Shown here: piece by piece, positions 25,194 to 34,074 of the stretch
Layout: each line of letters begins with the position of its first letter
How positions within the stretch are numbered: position 1 is the stretch's first letter
Source: Hyphomicrobium sp.
GTDB lineage: Bacteria; Pseudomonadota; Alphaproteobacteria; Rhizobiales; Hyphomicrobiaceae
Assembly: GCA_019748215.1 (NCBI GenBank)
Contig: JAIEPV010000098.1
Location: 1 to 46,376 of the forward strand
DNA length: 46,376 nucleotides
Direction of reading: 5' to 3'
Program-made: the position numbers and the translations under genes
Notes under the pieces: model-generated
What the model saw: the letters and a program-made list of their open reading frames with translations, nothing else
Databases searched by the model: none
Told to the model about the DNA's origin: nothing

Positions 25194-26380
25194 AGACCCT
25201 TCACATACTCTAAAAGGCGGGCACGATCGTGCGGTGCGAGCTTGCGAAATGCGTCACGACTCGCGTGTGCCTCGCCGCCGTGCTTGCCGATGGCGTCTGC
25301 GATGGTGGCGGCTGACCCGTCGTGAAGATAGCGCCGTACGCCAGCCATCCCACGGCCATCAAGCAGAGACGGCGTCAGCCATTCGGAGGAAGCGACACCG
25401 GGTTCGCCGACCGCGTCATCGAGTTGGTGTCCCATATCGTGCAACAGGAGATCGGTAAAGGCGTCGACAGGCTTGCCATTTTTACCGTTCAGCGTCGGCA
25501 TGTGGCACGACGCGCATCCGGCGGCCGCAAATAGCTGCTCGCGCGGCGCGTCTGCAGTCCGGGCGGGCGCCGCCAGTGACGCGAGGTATGTGGCGACGAG
25601 ATCGATCATCTGATTGGAGACTTCGCGACCGTCGAAGGCCGGGCTTTCACCAGTCGCGGCGGCAAGACAAGCCGTTTGCGCCGCCGTGCAATCTCCATGC
25701 GGATGCGGCTGGCGCGGCGATGATAAACCCATATCAAGCGCAAAGGCGTGGGCGATTTGGTCATCAAGTGTCGGGTTTTGGGCCTTCCAGCCATAGCGAC
25801 CGACGCGTCCGGCGACGATGTTGGCGCGGCCGGAAATTCCATCGCCGTCGGCGTCTGACGGATCAGCGCGTTTGAGGATCTCGGCATCCGGCACGTCGTT
25901 GAAAGCCGCCCGCCCCCGCAGCGAGGGCGCCAAACGAACTGACGATTTTATGCTGGCATCAAGCGGCGGTCCGTCGAGGATCATGTGTAGACTCGGCAGG
26001 AATTGCGCGCTGCCTTCGCTGGCAAGTCCGGGCACCGCTTGTGTTGACAATTGTGCTCCGTAGTACGGATCATGCGCGCCCGTGGACGTGCCAAACCGCA
26101 CAACGGCTCCGAGAAAATCGGCCTGGCCATCGGCGTGGACGATGACGCGCGCACCGCCGCCGCCAGCGTGGCACGTGGCGCACGACCTCGCATTAAATAA
26201 AGGTCCAAGTCCGTCGGAGGCGTCGGTCGAGGCCGGCGCTGGAACCCAAAGCCGATCGAACAACGCCTTACCCGCCATGGCGTCGAGACCATCGCCACTG
26301 ACCGAAGGGCTGGCGCAGATGAGTACGGAAATGAACGCGAGGCCTGCAAACAACCGGCAGCGTGTGCATCGGCGTTTCAT
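25190..26380 (-). CDS. Di-heme oxidoreductase family protein (COG3488)
   Basis: Exported c-type cytochrome-like protein of 396 residues, often labelled thiol oxidoreductase. A signal peptide (about 1-29) is followed by heme-binding CATCH (67-71) and CASCH (289-293). An Asp-rich loop DPSDADGDGISG (174-185) looks like a calcium site. It is distantly related to MauG/di-heme peroxidases, so a redox role in the periplasm is reasonable; the substrate is unknown. Start and stop each overlap neighbours by four bases (multicopper oxidase upstream, imelysin downstream), giving tight coupling. Confidence 0.92.
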   Translation of the reverse strand: MKRRCTRCRLFAGLAFISVLICASPSVSGDGLDAMAGKALFDRLWVPAPASTDASDGLGPLFNARSCATCHAGGGGARVIVHADGQADFLGAVVRFGTSTGAHDPYYGAQLSTQAVPGLASEGSAQFLPSLHMILDGPPLDASIKSSVRLAPSLRGRAAFNDVPDAEILKRADPSDADGDGISGRANIVAGRVGRYGWKAQNPTLDDQIAHAFALDMGLSSPRQPHPHGDCTAAQTACLAAATGESPAFDGREVSNQMIDLVATYLASLAAPARTADAPREQLFAAAGCASCHMPTLNGKNGKPVDAFTDLLLHDMGHQLDDAVGEPGVASSEWLTPSLLDGRGMAGVRRYLHDGSAATIADAIGKHGGEAHASRDAFRKLAPHDRARLLEYVKGL

Positions 26381-27858
26381 GTCACGGTCACGTAGCCCAT
26401 CATTCCCGTCTCTTGATGTTCGAGAATATGGCAGTGAAACATCCAGCGGCCCGGATTGTCAGCGACGAGCGCGACTTCGATCCGCTCCTTCGGCAACAGC
26501 AGGATCGTGTCAGCGCGTACGCTTGGCAAGTCGCGCAAGTTGGACTTGATGATTTCGAAGGTGTGGCCGTGAATGTGGATCGGATGCGCATTCGGCGTCA
26601 CGTTCTTCAGTTCGAAAATGTAGCTGCGACCGAGCTTCAATGATGCCAGCGGCGGGCCGAGATCGCTGTGATCGACGCTCGACCACGGTTGCTTGTTGAT
26701 GGCCCAAAACGTCCGCTTCGACAGGCAGAGTTTGCCGATCAGAAGCGCTTCACCACCGACTGCGGCAGCGGCGATGGCGGACCCGGTTGCGGTGGCTGAA
26801 AAGGTGAAATCGAGATGTTCGGCGGCGCGCCGATCGGCGACTTTGAACGGCATGGTCAACAGCGGCGTTGGCCTGAAAGCGTCGTCGCGCACCTCCGGCC
26901 CGTCGCCAACCAATTGCGCCAGCACCACGGGCTCGGCGCTAAAGTAATCGACGAGTTCCGCCACTTGTCCGGACTTTGGCGCGCGCATCAGGATGTCGAG
27001 CCGGCCGGCCGGGCCGAGGCGCCAAGTGCCGAGCTCGATCGGGGCGCAGCCGTTGCCGTCGACGGCGATGATGGCCGCGTCGGTGCCCTCGACGCCTATT
27101 TCGGAAATGCGCACCGGATCGACGTTGAGCAGTCGGACACGAATGTTGCCCGAGGCGGGGACCGCATACACGGGATTGGTTACGCCATTGATAGCGCGGA
27201 CCGTCCCCGCCGATCCGGCTTTGGCGGCGCCTTCATCGGTGGTGAAGGGCAAAAAAGCTTTGCCGGCATCGAGCCGCCAATCCTTCATCATCAACACGAG
27301 GTCGGCGTCCGAAGCTTGAGCTTCGTCGCCTTCGACGATCAGTGCTCCGACAAGCCCACGGCCGAAATGGTCGACCGAATTGCAGTGGGTGTGGAAAAAG
27401 AACGTTCCGGTTTCCGGCGGCGTGAACGCGTAGCGGCCAGTCTCTCCCGGCATGATGGGTGCCTGGGTCATGTACGCGACGCCGTCTTGGGTGTTGGGGA
27501 TTCGCAACCCATGCCAATGCAGCGTGATGTGCTCGTCGGCACGCGGCAGGCCGTTTTTGATGGCGACTGCCAGCTCTTGCCCACGCTTGATGCGGATGAT
27601 CGGACAAACTGACGTGGCGTCGAACGTCCACAACGGCAGCGACTTGCCCTCAAAGCACGGCAGCGCTGTCATGCGCTCTGCGGCCTCGAGCGATACAACC
27701 GCGCCTGGCGATGGGCGCAGTGGAGCGTTTATCGGACTTGGAGCGAGCACCGGCGTCGCGGCACTATCCGTTAAACGCAGGCCGGCGACGCTGATGACTG
27801 CCGCAGACGACAGCAGCATCGCGCGCCGATTAATCAACTTCGTTTGCGATTGCGCCAA
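26377..27858 (-). CDS. Periplasmic multicopper oxidase
   Basis: Laccase/CueO-like oxidase of 493 residues with all copper ligands visible: HWHG (114-117), HTHC (156-159), HPIHIHGH (425-432), and HCHILEHQETGM (475-486) with the T1 Cys476 and axial Met486. The N-terminus INRRAMLLSSAAVISVAG is a twin-arginine type signal, expected for a copper enzyme folded before export. No Met-rich CueO-type insert is apparent. Lying between an IrpA-type imelysin and the di-heme protein, with a 4-base overlap to the latter, it could be a ferroxidase for periplasmic iron handling or a cuprous oxidase. The role is inferred. Confidence 0.95.
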   Translation of the reverse strand: MAQSQTKLINRRAMLLSSAAVISVAGLRLTDSAATPVLAPSPINAPLRPSPGAVVSLEAAERMTALPCFEGKSLPLWTFDATSVCPIIRIKRGQELAVAIKNGLPRADEHITLHWHGLRIPNTQDGVAYMTQAPIMPGETGRYAFTPPETGTFFFHTHCNSVDHFGRGLVGALIVEGDEAQASDADLVLMMKDWRLDAGKAFLPFTTDEGAAKAGSAGTVRAINGVTNPVYAVPASGNIRVRLLNVDPVRISEIGVEGTDAAIIAVDGNGCAPIELGTWRLGPAGRLDILMRAPKSGQVAELVDYFSAEPVVLAQLVGDGPEVRDDAFRPTPLLTMPFKVADRRAAEHLDFTFSATATGSAIAAAAVGGEALLIGKLCLSKRTFWAINKQPWSSVDHSDLGPPLASLKLGRSYIFELKNVTPNAHPIHIHGHTFEIIKSNLRDLPSVRADTILLLPKERIEVALVADNPGRWMFHCHILEHQETGMMGYVTVT

Positions 27859-27903
27859 TGGCCAACGTCACTCTTAAGTTTTCTGGACGACCTGATCCCC
27901 GCA

Positions 27904-29217
27904 CTAGTTTGCGGAAATCGCGGCGGGATTGTCTAGGCTGTCCGAGCCCTCGAATTTCGCCTGCAGCTTCAGCGCCGCCACGACGGATTCGATGGCGCGT
28001 GCTTGCGAGACCAGGGCATCGACGCCGTCCAGGATCAGCTTGTTGCCGGCGTCGTTACCGGCCGCCAGCATTTGGTCATACGCCATCTCGCCGGAATCAG
28101 CCTTGTCTTTGATGGCTTTTAGTTTCGCTTCGGTTATCGCCATCGCCGCGTCGACGCGCTTTGCGGCTTCGGGCGCTTGCGACCGGGTATAAGCCGCCAG
28201 ACTGGCACCGGAGACAGTGGTGTTGCCGCCATAGCGGCCGTTCCAAATGTTCATCATGCCGATCTGGTTGAAGTAATGGCTGTTGTGGGTGTTGTCCGAG
28301 AAACAGTCATGTTCCTCCTCTGTGTCGTGCAGCAGCACACCGAGCTTCATGCGTTCGCCAGCGAGCTCGCCGTAGGATAGCGAACCGATGCCGGTGAGGA
28401 TCGCGGCAAGTTGCTGGTTTTCATTTTGGACGGCCAGCGCTTTGCGCGCGTCACCGTCCGGCTGCCAAGCTTTCACCATGCTATCCAAGTCATCGATCAG
28501 CAGCGCCGACGCAGCCTTCAAATAGGCGCGGCGGCGGTCGCAATTGCCGCCGGTGCAGGCTTTCAGATCAAAATCCGACGCCGGGCGATTGCCAGCCCCT
28601 GGTCGTGTGCCATTGAGGTCTTGGCCCCACAACAGAAACTCGATGGCGTGGTATCCCGTGCCGACGTTGGCCTCGACATCGAGCGCGCTGTTGAGTTGTG
28701 CGATCAACGCCTTGTCAATGACGCGGGCATCAAGCTTTTTCTTGCCGAGGCGCAACGATGGGGTGGCGATGATATTAGCTGTGTAGAGTGGGTTTTCAGC
28801 TTTGCTATCGCCATAAGACGGCGCATCGACATAGTCGATCAAACCTTCGTCCAGCGGCCATGAGTTGAGGTTGCCCTCGACGTCATCGACGATCTTGTTG
28901 CCAAAGCGGAATCCTTCCGTTTGTGAGTAGAAGGGTCGCGCAGTCTTCCATGCCATGCGCGCTGCTGCCAAAGTTTCACTCGACGGGTTGGCGAGTAGGC
29001 TATCGATTGCCTGGTCGAGCAGACGGGCGGTATTGGCCGCGTCCGAGAAGTTTGCAGCCGCGACATCGCCGTATGTGGCCATGACCGCCGCGATGGACGG
29101 GGCCTTTTCTTCGGCCGAAGCGCCAGCCGGGGAAAGCGCCACAATCACCGCAACCACGGCGCAGGCGGCCGTAACGGCATTGCGGAGCGTTTGGCGAAGA
29201 AATCCGATAAAAAGCAT
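27904..29217 (-). CDS. Imelysin family protein, IrpA type (COG3487)
   Basis: First gene of the metal operon, 437 residues. A signal peptide ends near AGASAEE. The imelysin motif GYHAIE (188-193) is intact, and the IrpA-specific stretch LLHDTEEEHDCFSDNTHNSH (around 290-310) is rich in potential ligands. The founding member, cyanobacterial IrpA, is iron regulated and needed under iron limitation (established). A single cysteine pair (ACTGGNC) occurs near 220. ATG 29217 follows GGAG at nine bases; an open extension to 29256 is less likely. Only 45 bases separate it from the multicopper oxidase. Confidence 0.92.
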   Translation of the reverse strand: MLFIGFLRQTLRNAVTAACAVVAVIVALSPAGASAEEKAPSIAAVMATYGDVAAANFSDAANTARLLDQAIDSLLANPSSETLAAARMAWKTARPFYSQTEGFRFGNKIVDDVEGNLNSWPLDEGLIDYVDAPSYGDSKAENPLYTANIIATPSLRLGKKKLDARVIDKALIAQLNSALDVEANVGTGYHAIEFLLWGQDLNGTRPGAGNRPASDFDLKACTGGNCDRRRAYLKAASALLIDDLDSMVKAWQPDGDARKALAVQNENQQLAAILTGIGSLSYGELAGERMKLGVLLHDTEEEHDCFSDNTHNSHYFNQIGMMNIWNGRYGGNTTVSGASLAAYTRSQAPEAAKRVDAAMAITEAKLKAIKDKADSGEMAYDQMLAAGNDAGNKLILDGVDALVSQARAIESVVAALKLQAKFEGSDSLDNPAAISAN

Positions 29218-29337
29218 TTTCGACGTCTCCGGGATCAACGATCGTTCGGTCTGCATCGCATGAACGTGGCATCACGCTGATTGGAGCATGTCTAGTGCCG
29301 CCCGCCGCGTGCGTCACGTTCATTTATTTACTATTTT

Positions 29338-29368
29338 TGTATAGATTAAATTTACGCTGGTCTGTCAA
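29338..29368 (-). promoter_or_regulatory. Promoter and AT-rich dyad of the imelysin operon
   Basis: On the minus strand TTGACA (29363-29368) and TATACA (29338-29343) form a sigma70-like promoter with a 19-base spacer. The spacer holds the palindrome TAAATTTA (29347-29354), and CTAT/ATAG arms flank the -10. An AT-rich dyad between the elements fits a repressor such as the adjacent Rrf2 protein; no direct evidence. Confidence 0.45.
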
Positions 29369-29505
29369 GGGCCCCGTTTGAAAGGCCGCTCGTCGGCGCC
29401 CTCCCTCCGGCTCTGCTTGCCATCGCGGGCCGAGTTGTGAAACAAGCAAAACGCCGGGCCACCCATGTCACGGTCGGCGAGTGCGCGAGAGCCCAGGCAG
29501 ACGCC

Positions 29506-29958
29506 ATGCGAATAACCAAACAAACCGGCCATGCTATTCGCATTCTCGTCGATTGCGCGATGGCCGATGGGGCGTTGGTCAAGGTGGCCGACATTTCAGA
29601 GCGCCTTGGCATCACGAAGCCCAACGTCTTCAAAATTGTGCATGTGCTGTCGCGCACCGGTTTTGTCGGGGCCGTGCGTGGTCCGTCTGGCGGTGTGCGG
29701 CTAGCGAAAGCGGCCAACGAGATTAAAATTGGTGATGTCGTTCGGGCGATTGAAGTGACCAATAGTCAGGTTGCGCGAGACGCTGCGAATGATGGCTTAG
29801 AGAGTCGAAGTTTGCATTCGGTGTTCGACGATGCCTTCGGCGCATTCATTTCGGTTTTGGATCAGCACACGCTCGCCGATTTGGCGTCGGCGCACACTCC
29901 GCTGGCAGTAAAATCGACTGGTCGCAAAGGCAAGGGCGGCGCATCTCGTCGCGCTTGA
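29506..29958 (+). CDS. Rrf2-family regulator lacking Fe-S cysteines
   Basis: 150-residue winged-helix regulator. Residues 1-65 match the Rrf2 DNA-binding domain (ITKPNVFKIVHVLSRTGFV, then RGPSGGVRLAKAANEIKIGDVVRAIE). RirA, IscR and NsrR carry three cysteines around residues 90-105; here that stretch reads NSQVARDAANDGLESRSLHS with none, and the only Cys is at 17 in the first helix. It should therefore not carry the usual iron-sulfur cluster. It is divergent from the imelysin operon and 290 bases away, making that operon the prime target. Start ATG 29506; the frame is open upstream to 29437. Confidence 0.9.
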   Translation: MRITKQTGHAIRILVDCAMADGALVKVADISERLGITKPNVFKIVHVLSRTGFVGAVRGPSGGVRLAKAANEIKIGDVVRAIEVTNSQVARDAANDGLESRSLHSVFDDAFGAFISVLDQHTLADLASAHTPLAVKSTGRKGKGGASRRA

Positions 29959-30032
29959 GCCATCGTCACTGATCCGAGGCGACTGAGCCAGCGTGACTAT
30001 GCCCGCGTTAATGGGCCAAGGAAGGCATTGCG

Positions 30033-31415
30033 ATGGCCGACACCGTGAACGGAAAACCTGCGCCACTGCCGCCGCCGTCGCAGCCGTTACGCGGCCGCGA
30101 GATCCTGGCGAACGCTTCGGAATTTGAATCTGTGTTCAAACAGTATCGCTCCGCCATCCTGATTGTAGTGGCGCTTTCGATCCTCGGCATCTTGAACGAA
30201 ACCGGCATCGTCTCGGCGCAAACAGCGTTTGCCGCAGCTTCGCTATCTGCCATCGCGCTTGTCGTAATAGATAATTTATATCGCATTAACGTCGACAACT
30301 TTGCTGCTGATCGCACGCATCACAAGCACAGTGAAAGTCATCGCGCCTCCATGTCGACCGCACAGATTGTTGCGGCACTGCCTGATCCGGCGGTGCTGCT
30401 GGACCGATCCTTCACCATCATCGAGCACAACGCCGCAGCCGAAAGCCTGTTTGGCAAAGCTATCCATGGACTGGCGCTTGAGCACGTCAGCCGCGATCCC
30501 GAGCTCATCACGTCGGTGACCATTGTGCTCAACGCCGGCGACCGCAAAACGGTACGCCTCGCGTGGCTTGGCGCCATCGAACGACATCTGCTGGCAACAA
30601 TTTCGCCGGTGGGAAACCGAGCCAACGGCACGCTCGAATCAAGCGCCAACGCCGAACCGGAATTTGTGCTCATCACGATCAAAGATCTGTCGGATCAGCA
30701 TCGCCTCCTGGAAATGCGAACCGACTTTATCGCCAACGCCAGCCATGAGTTGCGCACACCGCTGGCCTCGGTGCGCGGCTTCATTGAAACGTTGCAAGGT
30801 CCGGCGCGCGATGACCCCGCCGCGCGAACACGATTTCTCGGGATCATGGCGGCCCAGGCCGAGCGCATGACGCGCCTGATCGACGACCTTCTGCTCCTGA
30901 GCCGCGTCGAGGAAAAAGCCTATCTCGCGCCAACGGGACGTGTCGATCTCGATGAGGTGATCGCCGACGTCGTGCGGACGCTCCTGCCGATCGCCGACGA
31001 GCGCCGCGTGTCGATCATCGTCCAACGCACCGAACTTGCAGGCCAAGTGGTCGGTGAACGCGACGAAATCTTTCAGGTATTTCAAAACTTGATCGAAAAT
31101 GCCGTGAAATACGGTCGCGATGGCGGCATGGTCACTGTTGCACGCACCAAGGCCGACGGCGCCACAAGCCCGATTCCACGAACCACCATCACCATTTCTG
31201 ACGACGGACCCGGCATTGCGCCCGAGCATCTGCCACGCCTGACTGAACGATTTTACAGGGTGAATGCCGACCAAAGCCGCAAGATTGGCGGCACCGGCTT
31301 GGGCCTCGCGATCGTAAAGCATGTGCTCAACCGCCACCAAGGCGAGCTGCAGATCGTGTCAACTGTCGGCGTGGGCACGACAGTGCGCGTCACGCTGCCT
31401 ACAAGCATCCGATAA
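30033..31415 (+). CDS. phoR: Phosphate sensor histidine kinase PhoR
   Basis: Membrane sensor kinase of the phosphate regulon, 460 residues. Two N-terminal helices (about 40-55 and 65-82), a PAS domain (about 112-220, ALPDPAVLLDRSF), the phosphoacceptor His238 in NASHELRTPLAS, and the ATPase domain with NLIENAVKYG, SDDGPGIAP and GGTGLGLAIVKHVL are all intact. It senses phosphate status through PstSCAB and PhoU and controls PhoB. It heads the cluster; the gap to pstS carries a possible Pho box. The arrangement phoR-pstSCAB-phoU-phoB is standard in this order of bacteria. Confidence 0.95.
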   Translation: MADTVNGKPAPLPPPSQPLRGREILANASEFESVFKQYRSAILIVVALSILGILNETGIVSAQTAFAAASLSAIALVVIDNLYRINVDNFAADRTHHKHSESHRASMSTAQIVAALPDPAVLLDRSFTIIEHNAAAESLFGKAIHGLALEHVSRDPELITSVTIVLNAGDRKTVRLAWLGAIERHLLATISPVGNRANGTLESSANAEPEFVLITIKDLSDQHRLLEMRTDFIANASHELRTPLASVRGFIETLQGPARDDPAARTRFLGIMAAQAERMTRLIDDLLLLSRVEEKAYLAPTGRVDLDEVIADVVRTLLPIADERRVSIIVQRTELAGQVVGERDEIFQVFQNLIENAVKYGRDGGMVTVARTKADGATSPIPRTTITISDDGPGIAPEHLPRLTERFYRVNADQSRKIGGTGLGLAIVKHVLNRHQGELQIVSTVGVGTTVRVTLPTSIR

Positions 31416-31439
31416 TAACATATTTTTCAATATTTTAAA

Positions 31440-31462
31440 CTGTCACAAATACATTGCATCAA
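31440..31462 (+). promoter_or_regulatory. Possible Pho box upstream of pstS
   Basis: CTGTCAC-AAAT (31440-31450) matches one half of the PhoB consensus CTGTCAT-AAAT-CTGTCAT. The second half (31451-31457, ACATTGC) matches poorly. It lies 113 bases before the pstS start in an AT-rich stretch, the right place for PhoB control. Confidence 0.4.
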
Positions 31463-31552
31463 ACGACTAAAACCCTCGCAGGTGCTTAGGCGCCGGGCTA
31501 TCGAGGGATCGCTCCGCGACCTCGGGCCGAAACAGAATGAGGGAGACGTTTC

Positions 31553-32617
31553 GTGTCAATCTTTAAGCAGGCAAGTTCCGCAGCGCTGATCGCTGCATCC
31601 GTTGTCGCATTTTCGGGCGCCGCCGCCGCCCGCGATCAGATCCGCATTGTCGGATCCTCCACCGTTTATCCCTTCACGACGGCTGTTGCTGAGCAGTTTG
31701 GTAAGTCCGGTGGCAAGACCCCGATCGTTGAATCGACGGGCACCGGCGGCGGCATGAAAATCTTTTGCGAAGGCGTCGGCGAGGACAAGCCCGATGCGAC
31801 CAACGCTTCGCGCCGTATGAAGAAATCAGAATTCGAACTGTGCGCTAAAAATGGCGTCACCGAGATCGTCGAAGTCAAGGTTGGCATCGATGGTCTGACC
31901 ATCGCCCATCTCAAGGGTGCCAAGCCCGTCGAGATGACGCGCAAGCAGGTGTTCATGGCGCTCGCCGAGCAAGTTCCCGACAAGGATGGCAAACTGATCG
32001 CCAGTCCTTACAAATTGTGGTCGGAAATTGACGCATCGCTGCCGGCCGTCAAAATCGAAGTGCTCGGTCCGCCGCCAACGTCCGGCACGCGCGACAGCTT
32101 CCACGAATTGTTCATGGAAAAGGGCGCTGAAGACTTTGAGTCTTTGAAAGCCCTGAAAAAAGCCGACGAAGCCAACAAGACGAAGGACTTCGAAAAGGTT
32201 TGGAAGTCGATCCGTAAGGACGGCGCCTATGTCGAAGCCGGCGAGAACGACAACGTCATCGTCCAGAAGCTTGAAGGGAACAAAGACGCGTTCGGCATCT
32301 TTGGGTATTCATTCCTCGAAGAAAATGCTGCCAAGATCGAAGGCGTAAAAATTGAAGGCGTCGAACCGAATTACGACAACATCTCAGGCGGCAAATACAA
32401 AGGCGCTCGCGAGCTCTATATCTACATCAAGAAGCAGCACGTCGGCGTGATCCCCGGCCTCGATAAGTTTGTCGCTGAATACGTTTCCGACAAAGCGCTT
32501 GGCGAAGACGGCTATCTGGCGAAGAAGGGTCTCGTCTCGCTTCCGAAGGACGCGACTGAAAAGGTTCGTGCGGCCGCAACGGCCATGACTTTGCTCGATG
32601 GCAGCACGCTGAAATAA
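31553..32617 (+). CDS. pstS: Phosphate-binding protein PstS
   Basis: Periplasmic phosphate receptor of the Pst ABC importer, 354 residues. A signal peptide ends near GAAAARDQ, followed by IRIVGSSTVYPFTTAVAEQF and the phosphate-contact loops ESTGTGGGMK and PPPTSGTRDSFHELF. The start is GTG at 31553, supported by GAGGGAGA upstream; no ATG lies close. A hairpin follows the gene, which would allow extra PstS over the membrane parts. Confidence 0.97.
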   Translation: MSIFKQASSAALIAASVVAFSGAAAARDQIRIVGSSTVYPFTTAVAEQFGKSGGKTPIVESTGTGGGMKIFCEGVGEDKPDATNASRRMKKSEFELCAKNGVTEIVEVKVGIDGLTIAHLKGAKPVEMTRKQVFMALAEQVPDKDGKLIASPYKLWSEIDASLPAVKIEVLGPPPTSGTRDSFHELFMEKGAEDFESLKALKKADEANKTKDFEKVWKSIRKDGAYVEAGENDNVIVQKLEGNKDAFGIFGYSFLEENAAKIEGVKIEGVEPNYDNISGGKYKGARELYIYIKKQHVGVIPGLDKFVAEYVSDKALGEDGYLAKKGLVSLPKDATEKVRAAATAMTLLDGSTLK

Positions 32618-32630
32618 GCTTCGAGTTATT

Positions 32631-32670
32631 TGGCAGCCGTGCCTGTACGGGCTCGGCTGCCACCCTCTTT
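32631..32670 (+). terminator. Hairpin between pstS and pstC
   Basis: Perfect 9-bp stem TGGCAGCCG (32631-32639) / CGGCTGCCA (32654-32662), followed by CCCTCTTTTC. It is probably a partial terminator or an mRNA-stabilising hairpin raising pstS relative to pstCAB. Confidence 0.6.
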
Positions 32671-32679
32671 TCGTGCGGG

Positions 32680-34074
32680 ATGCTGATGACGGTGGTCTAT
32701 TTTACAGCCTTGGCGCTGTTGACGCTTACGGCGTACGTGCTCGCGTCGCGTCGATCGGTGGCACTCAGTGCGACGGGCGTGCGGATGCATTCGCTGCCGG
32801 CTTATCATGGCCTCCTCGCGATCTCCCTTGTCATTGCTCCGATGTTACTGATCTGGGCAGTCGGTACACCACTCGTCAGTCAACTCGCCGCCTCGAACGC
32901 GCTGACGAACTTTCCGGCCGAAATTCGCAACGACGCACTGCAAGCCGGGTCGGCATTGCGCGAGATTAAAAATCTTGCTGCGGGCCAGCATAGCGGCGAT
33001 GTCAGCGACGCGTTGCGTGCGGCCACCGACACCTACTCGGCCTGGCGCACGAGCGGCAATTTTCTGCTGCTAATCATTGGACTGACCGCGGCCTTGGCCG
33101 GCATTGCAACATCACTGAGAATGGTGTCGGGCCAGTTTAGAGCGCGCAATCATTTTGAGCGGATTGTTCGCATCGTTTTGATGGCCTGCGCCGGCGTTGC
33201 CGTTTTGACGACGATTGGTATCGTCGCATCGGTGCTGACGGAAACCATTCGCTTTTTCTTCGATCCGAATATCAAAGGCCGGCCCGGCATTTTGGATTTC
33301 CTGTTCGGCACCGAATGGAACCCTCAGCAAGCGATGCGCGCCGATCAGGGCGACATCAAATCCGCCTATGGCTTCGTACCGCTTTTGACGGGCACCTTGC
33401 TCATCACCGCCATCGCGATGTGCGTCGCTGGACCGCTCGGTCTGCTGTCGGCGATTTATCTCGCGGAATATGCATCCCCGCGCATGCGCCGCTACGCAAA
33501 ACCGGTTCTGGAAATTCTTGCCGGTGTCCCCACGGTCGTGCTCGGGTTTTTCGCGGCGCTTACCGTCGCGCCCTATATACGTGGCTGGGGCGAAGCACTG
33601 GGGCTCGATGTGGCAAGCGAGTCGGCGCTGGCGGCTGGTCTTGTCATGGGCATGATGATCATTCCGTTCATTTCGTCGCTGTCCGACGACGTGATGAACG
33701 CGGTGCCCCAATCGCTTCGTGACGGAGCCTACGCGCTTGGCGCGACGAAATCCGAGGCCATTAAACAGGTCGTCTTGCCGGCGGCATTGCCCGGCATCGT
33801 TTCAGCTTTCATGCTGGCGATGAGCCGGGCGATCGGCGAGACGATGATCGTGGTCATGGCCGCAGGTCTTGCCGCCAATCTGACACTCAATCCGCTCGAC
33901 GCTGTGACGACGATCACGGTTCAAATCAAAACAATTTTGGTCGGCGACCAGGAATTCGATAGTGCCAAAACACTGGCCGCCTTTGCACTCGGCTTTGTGC
34001 TGTTCTTCATCACGCTGATCTTAAACATCATCGCCCTCCGCATCGTGCGAAAGTATCGTGAGCAATATGACTGA
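32680..34074 (+). CDS. pstC: Phosphate ABC transporter permease PstC
   Basis: Inner-membrane permease, 464 residues, with an N-terminal extension of about 200 residues. The extension holds three membrane helices and a periplasmic helix pair before the usual permease core. The core contains PLGLLSAIYLAEYASPRMRR, the EAA-loop region AYALGATKSEAIKQVVLPAALPGI, and several helices. The longer form is common in alphaproteobacteria. Start codons at 32680 and 32686 are both possible. The stop lies inside the beginning of pstA, so translation is coupled. Confidence 0.95.
   Translation: MLMTVVYFTALALLTLTAYVLASRRSVALSATGVRMHSLPAYHGLLAISLVIAPMLLIWAVGTPLVSQLAASNALTNFPAEIRNDALQAGSALREIKNLAAGQHSGDVSDALRAATDTYSAWRTSGNFLLLIIGLTAALAGIATSLRMVSGQFRARNHFERIVRIVLMACAGVAVLTTIGIVASVLTETIRFFFDPNIKGRPGILDFLFGTEWNPQQAMRADQGDIKSAYGFVPLLTGTLLITAIAMCVAGPLGLLSAIYLAEYASPRMRRYAKPVLEILAGVPTVVLGFFAALTVAPYIRGWGEALGLDVASESALAAGLVMGMMIIPFISSLSDDVMNAVPQSLRDGAYALGATKSEAIKQVVLPAALPGIVSAFMLAMSRAIGETMIVVMAAGLAANLTLNPLDAVTTITVQIKTILVGDQEFDSAKTLAAFALGFVLFFITLILNIIALRIVRKYREQYD

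Noticed and set aside
26815-27612. Plus-strand open frame opposite the multicopper oxidase
   Set aside because: Covers the copper-binding N-terminal domain of the oxidase; no independent support.
30639-31340. Minus-strand open frame opposite phoR
   Set aside because: Antisense to the conserved kinase core.
31440-31462. Confident two-half Pho box
   Set aside because: Only the first half fits; kept as a low-confidence feature rather than a finding.
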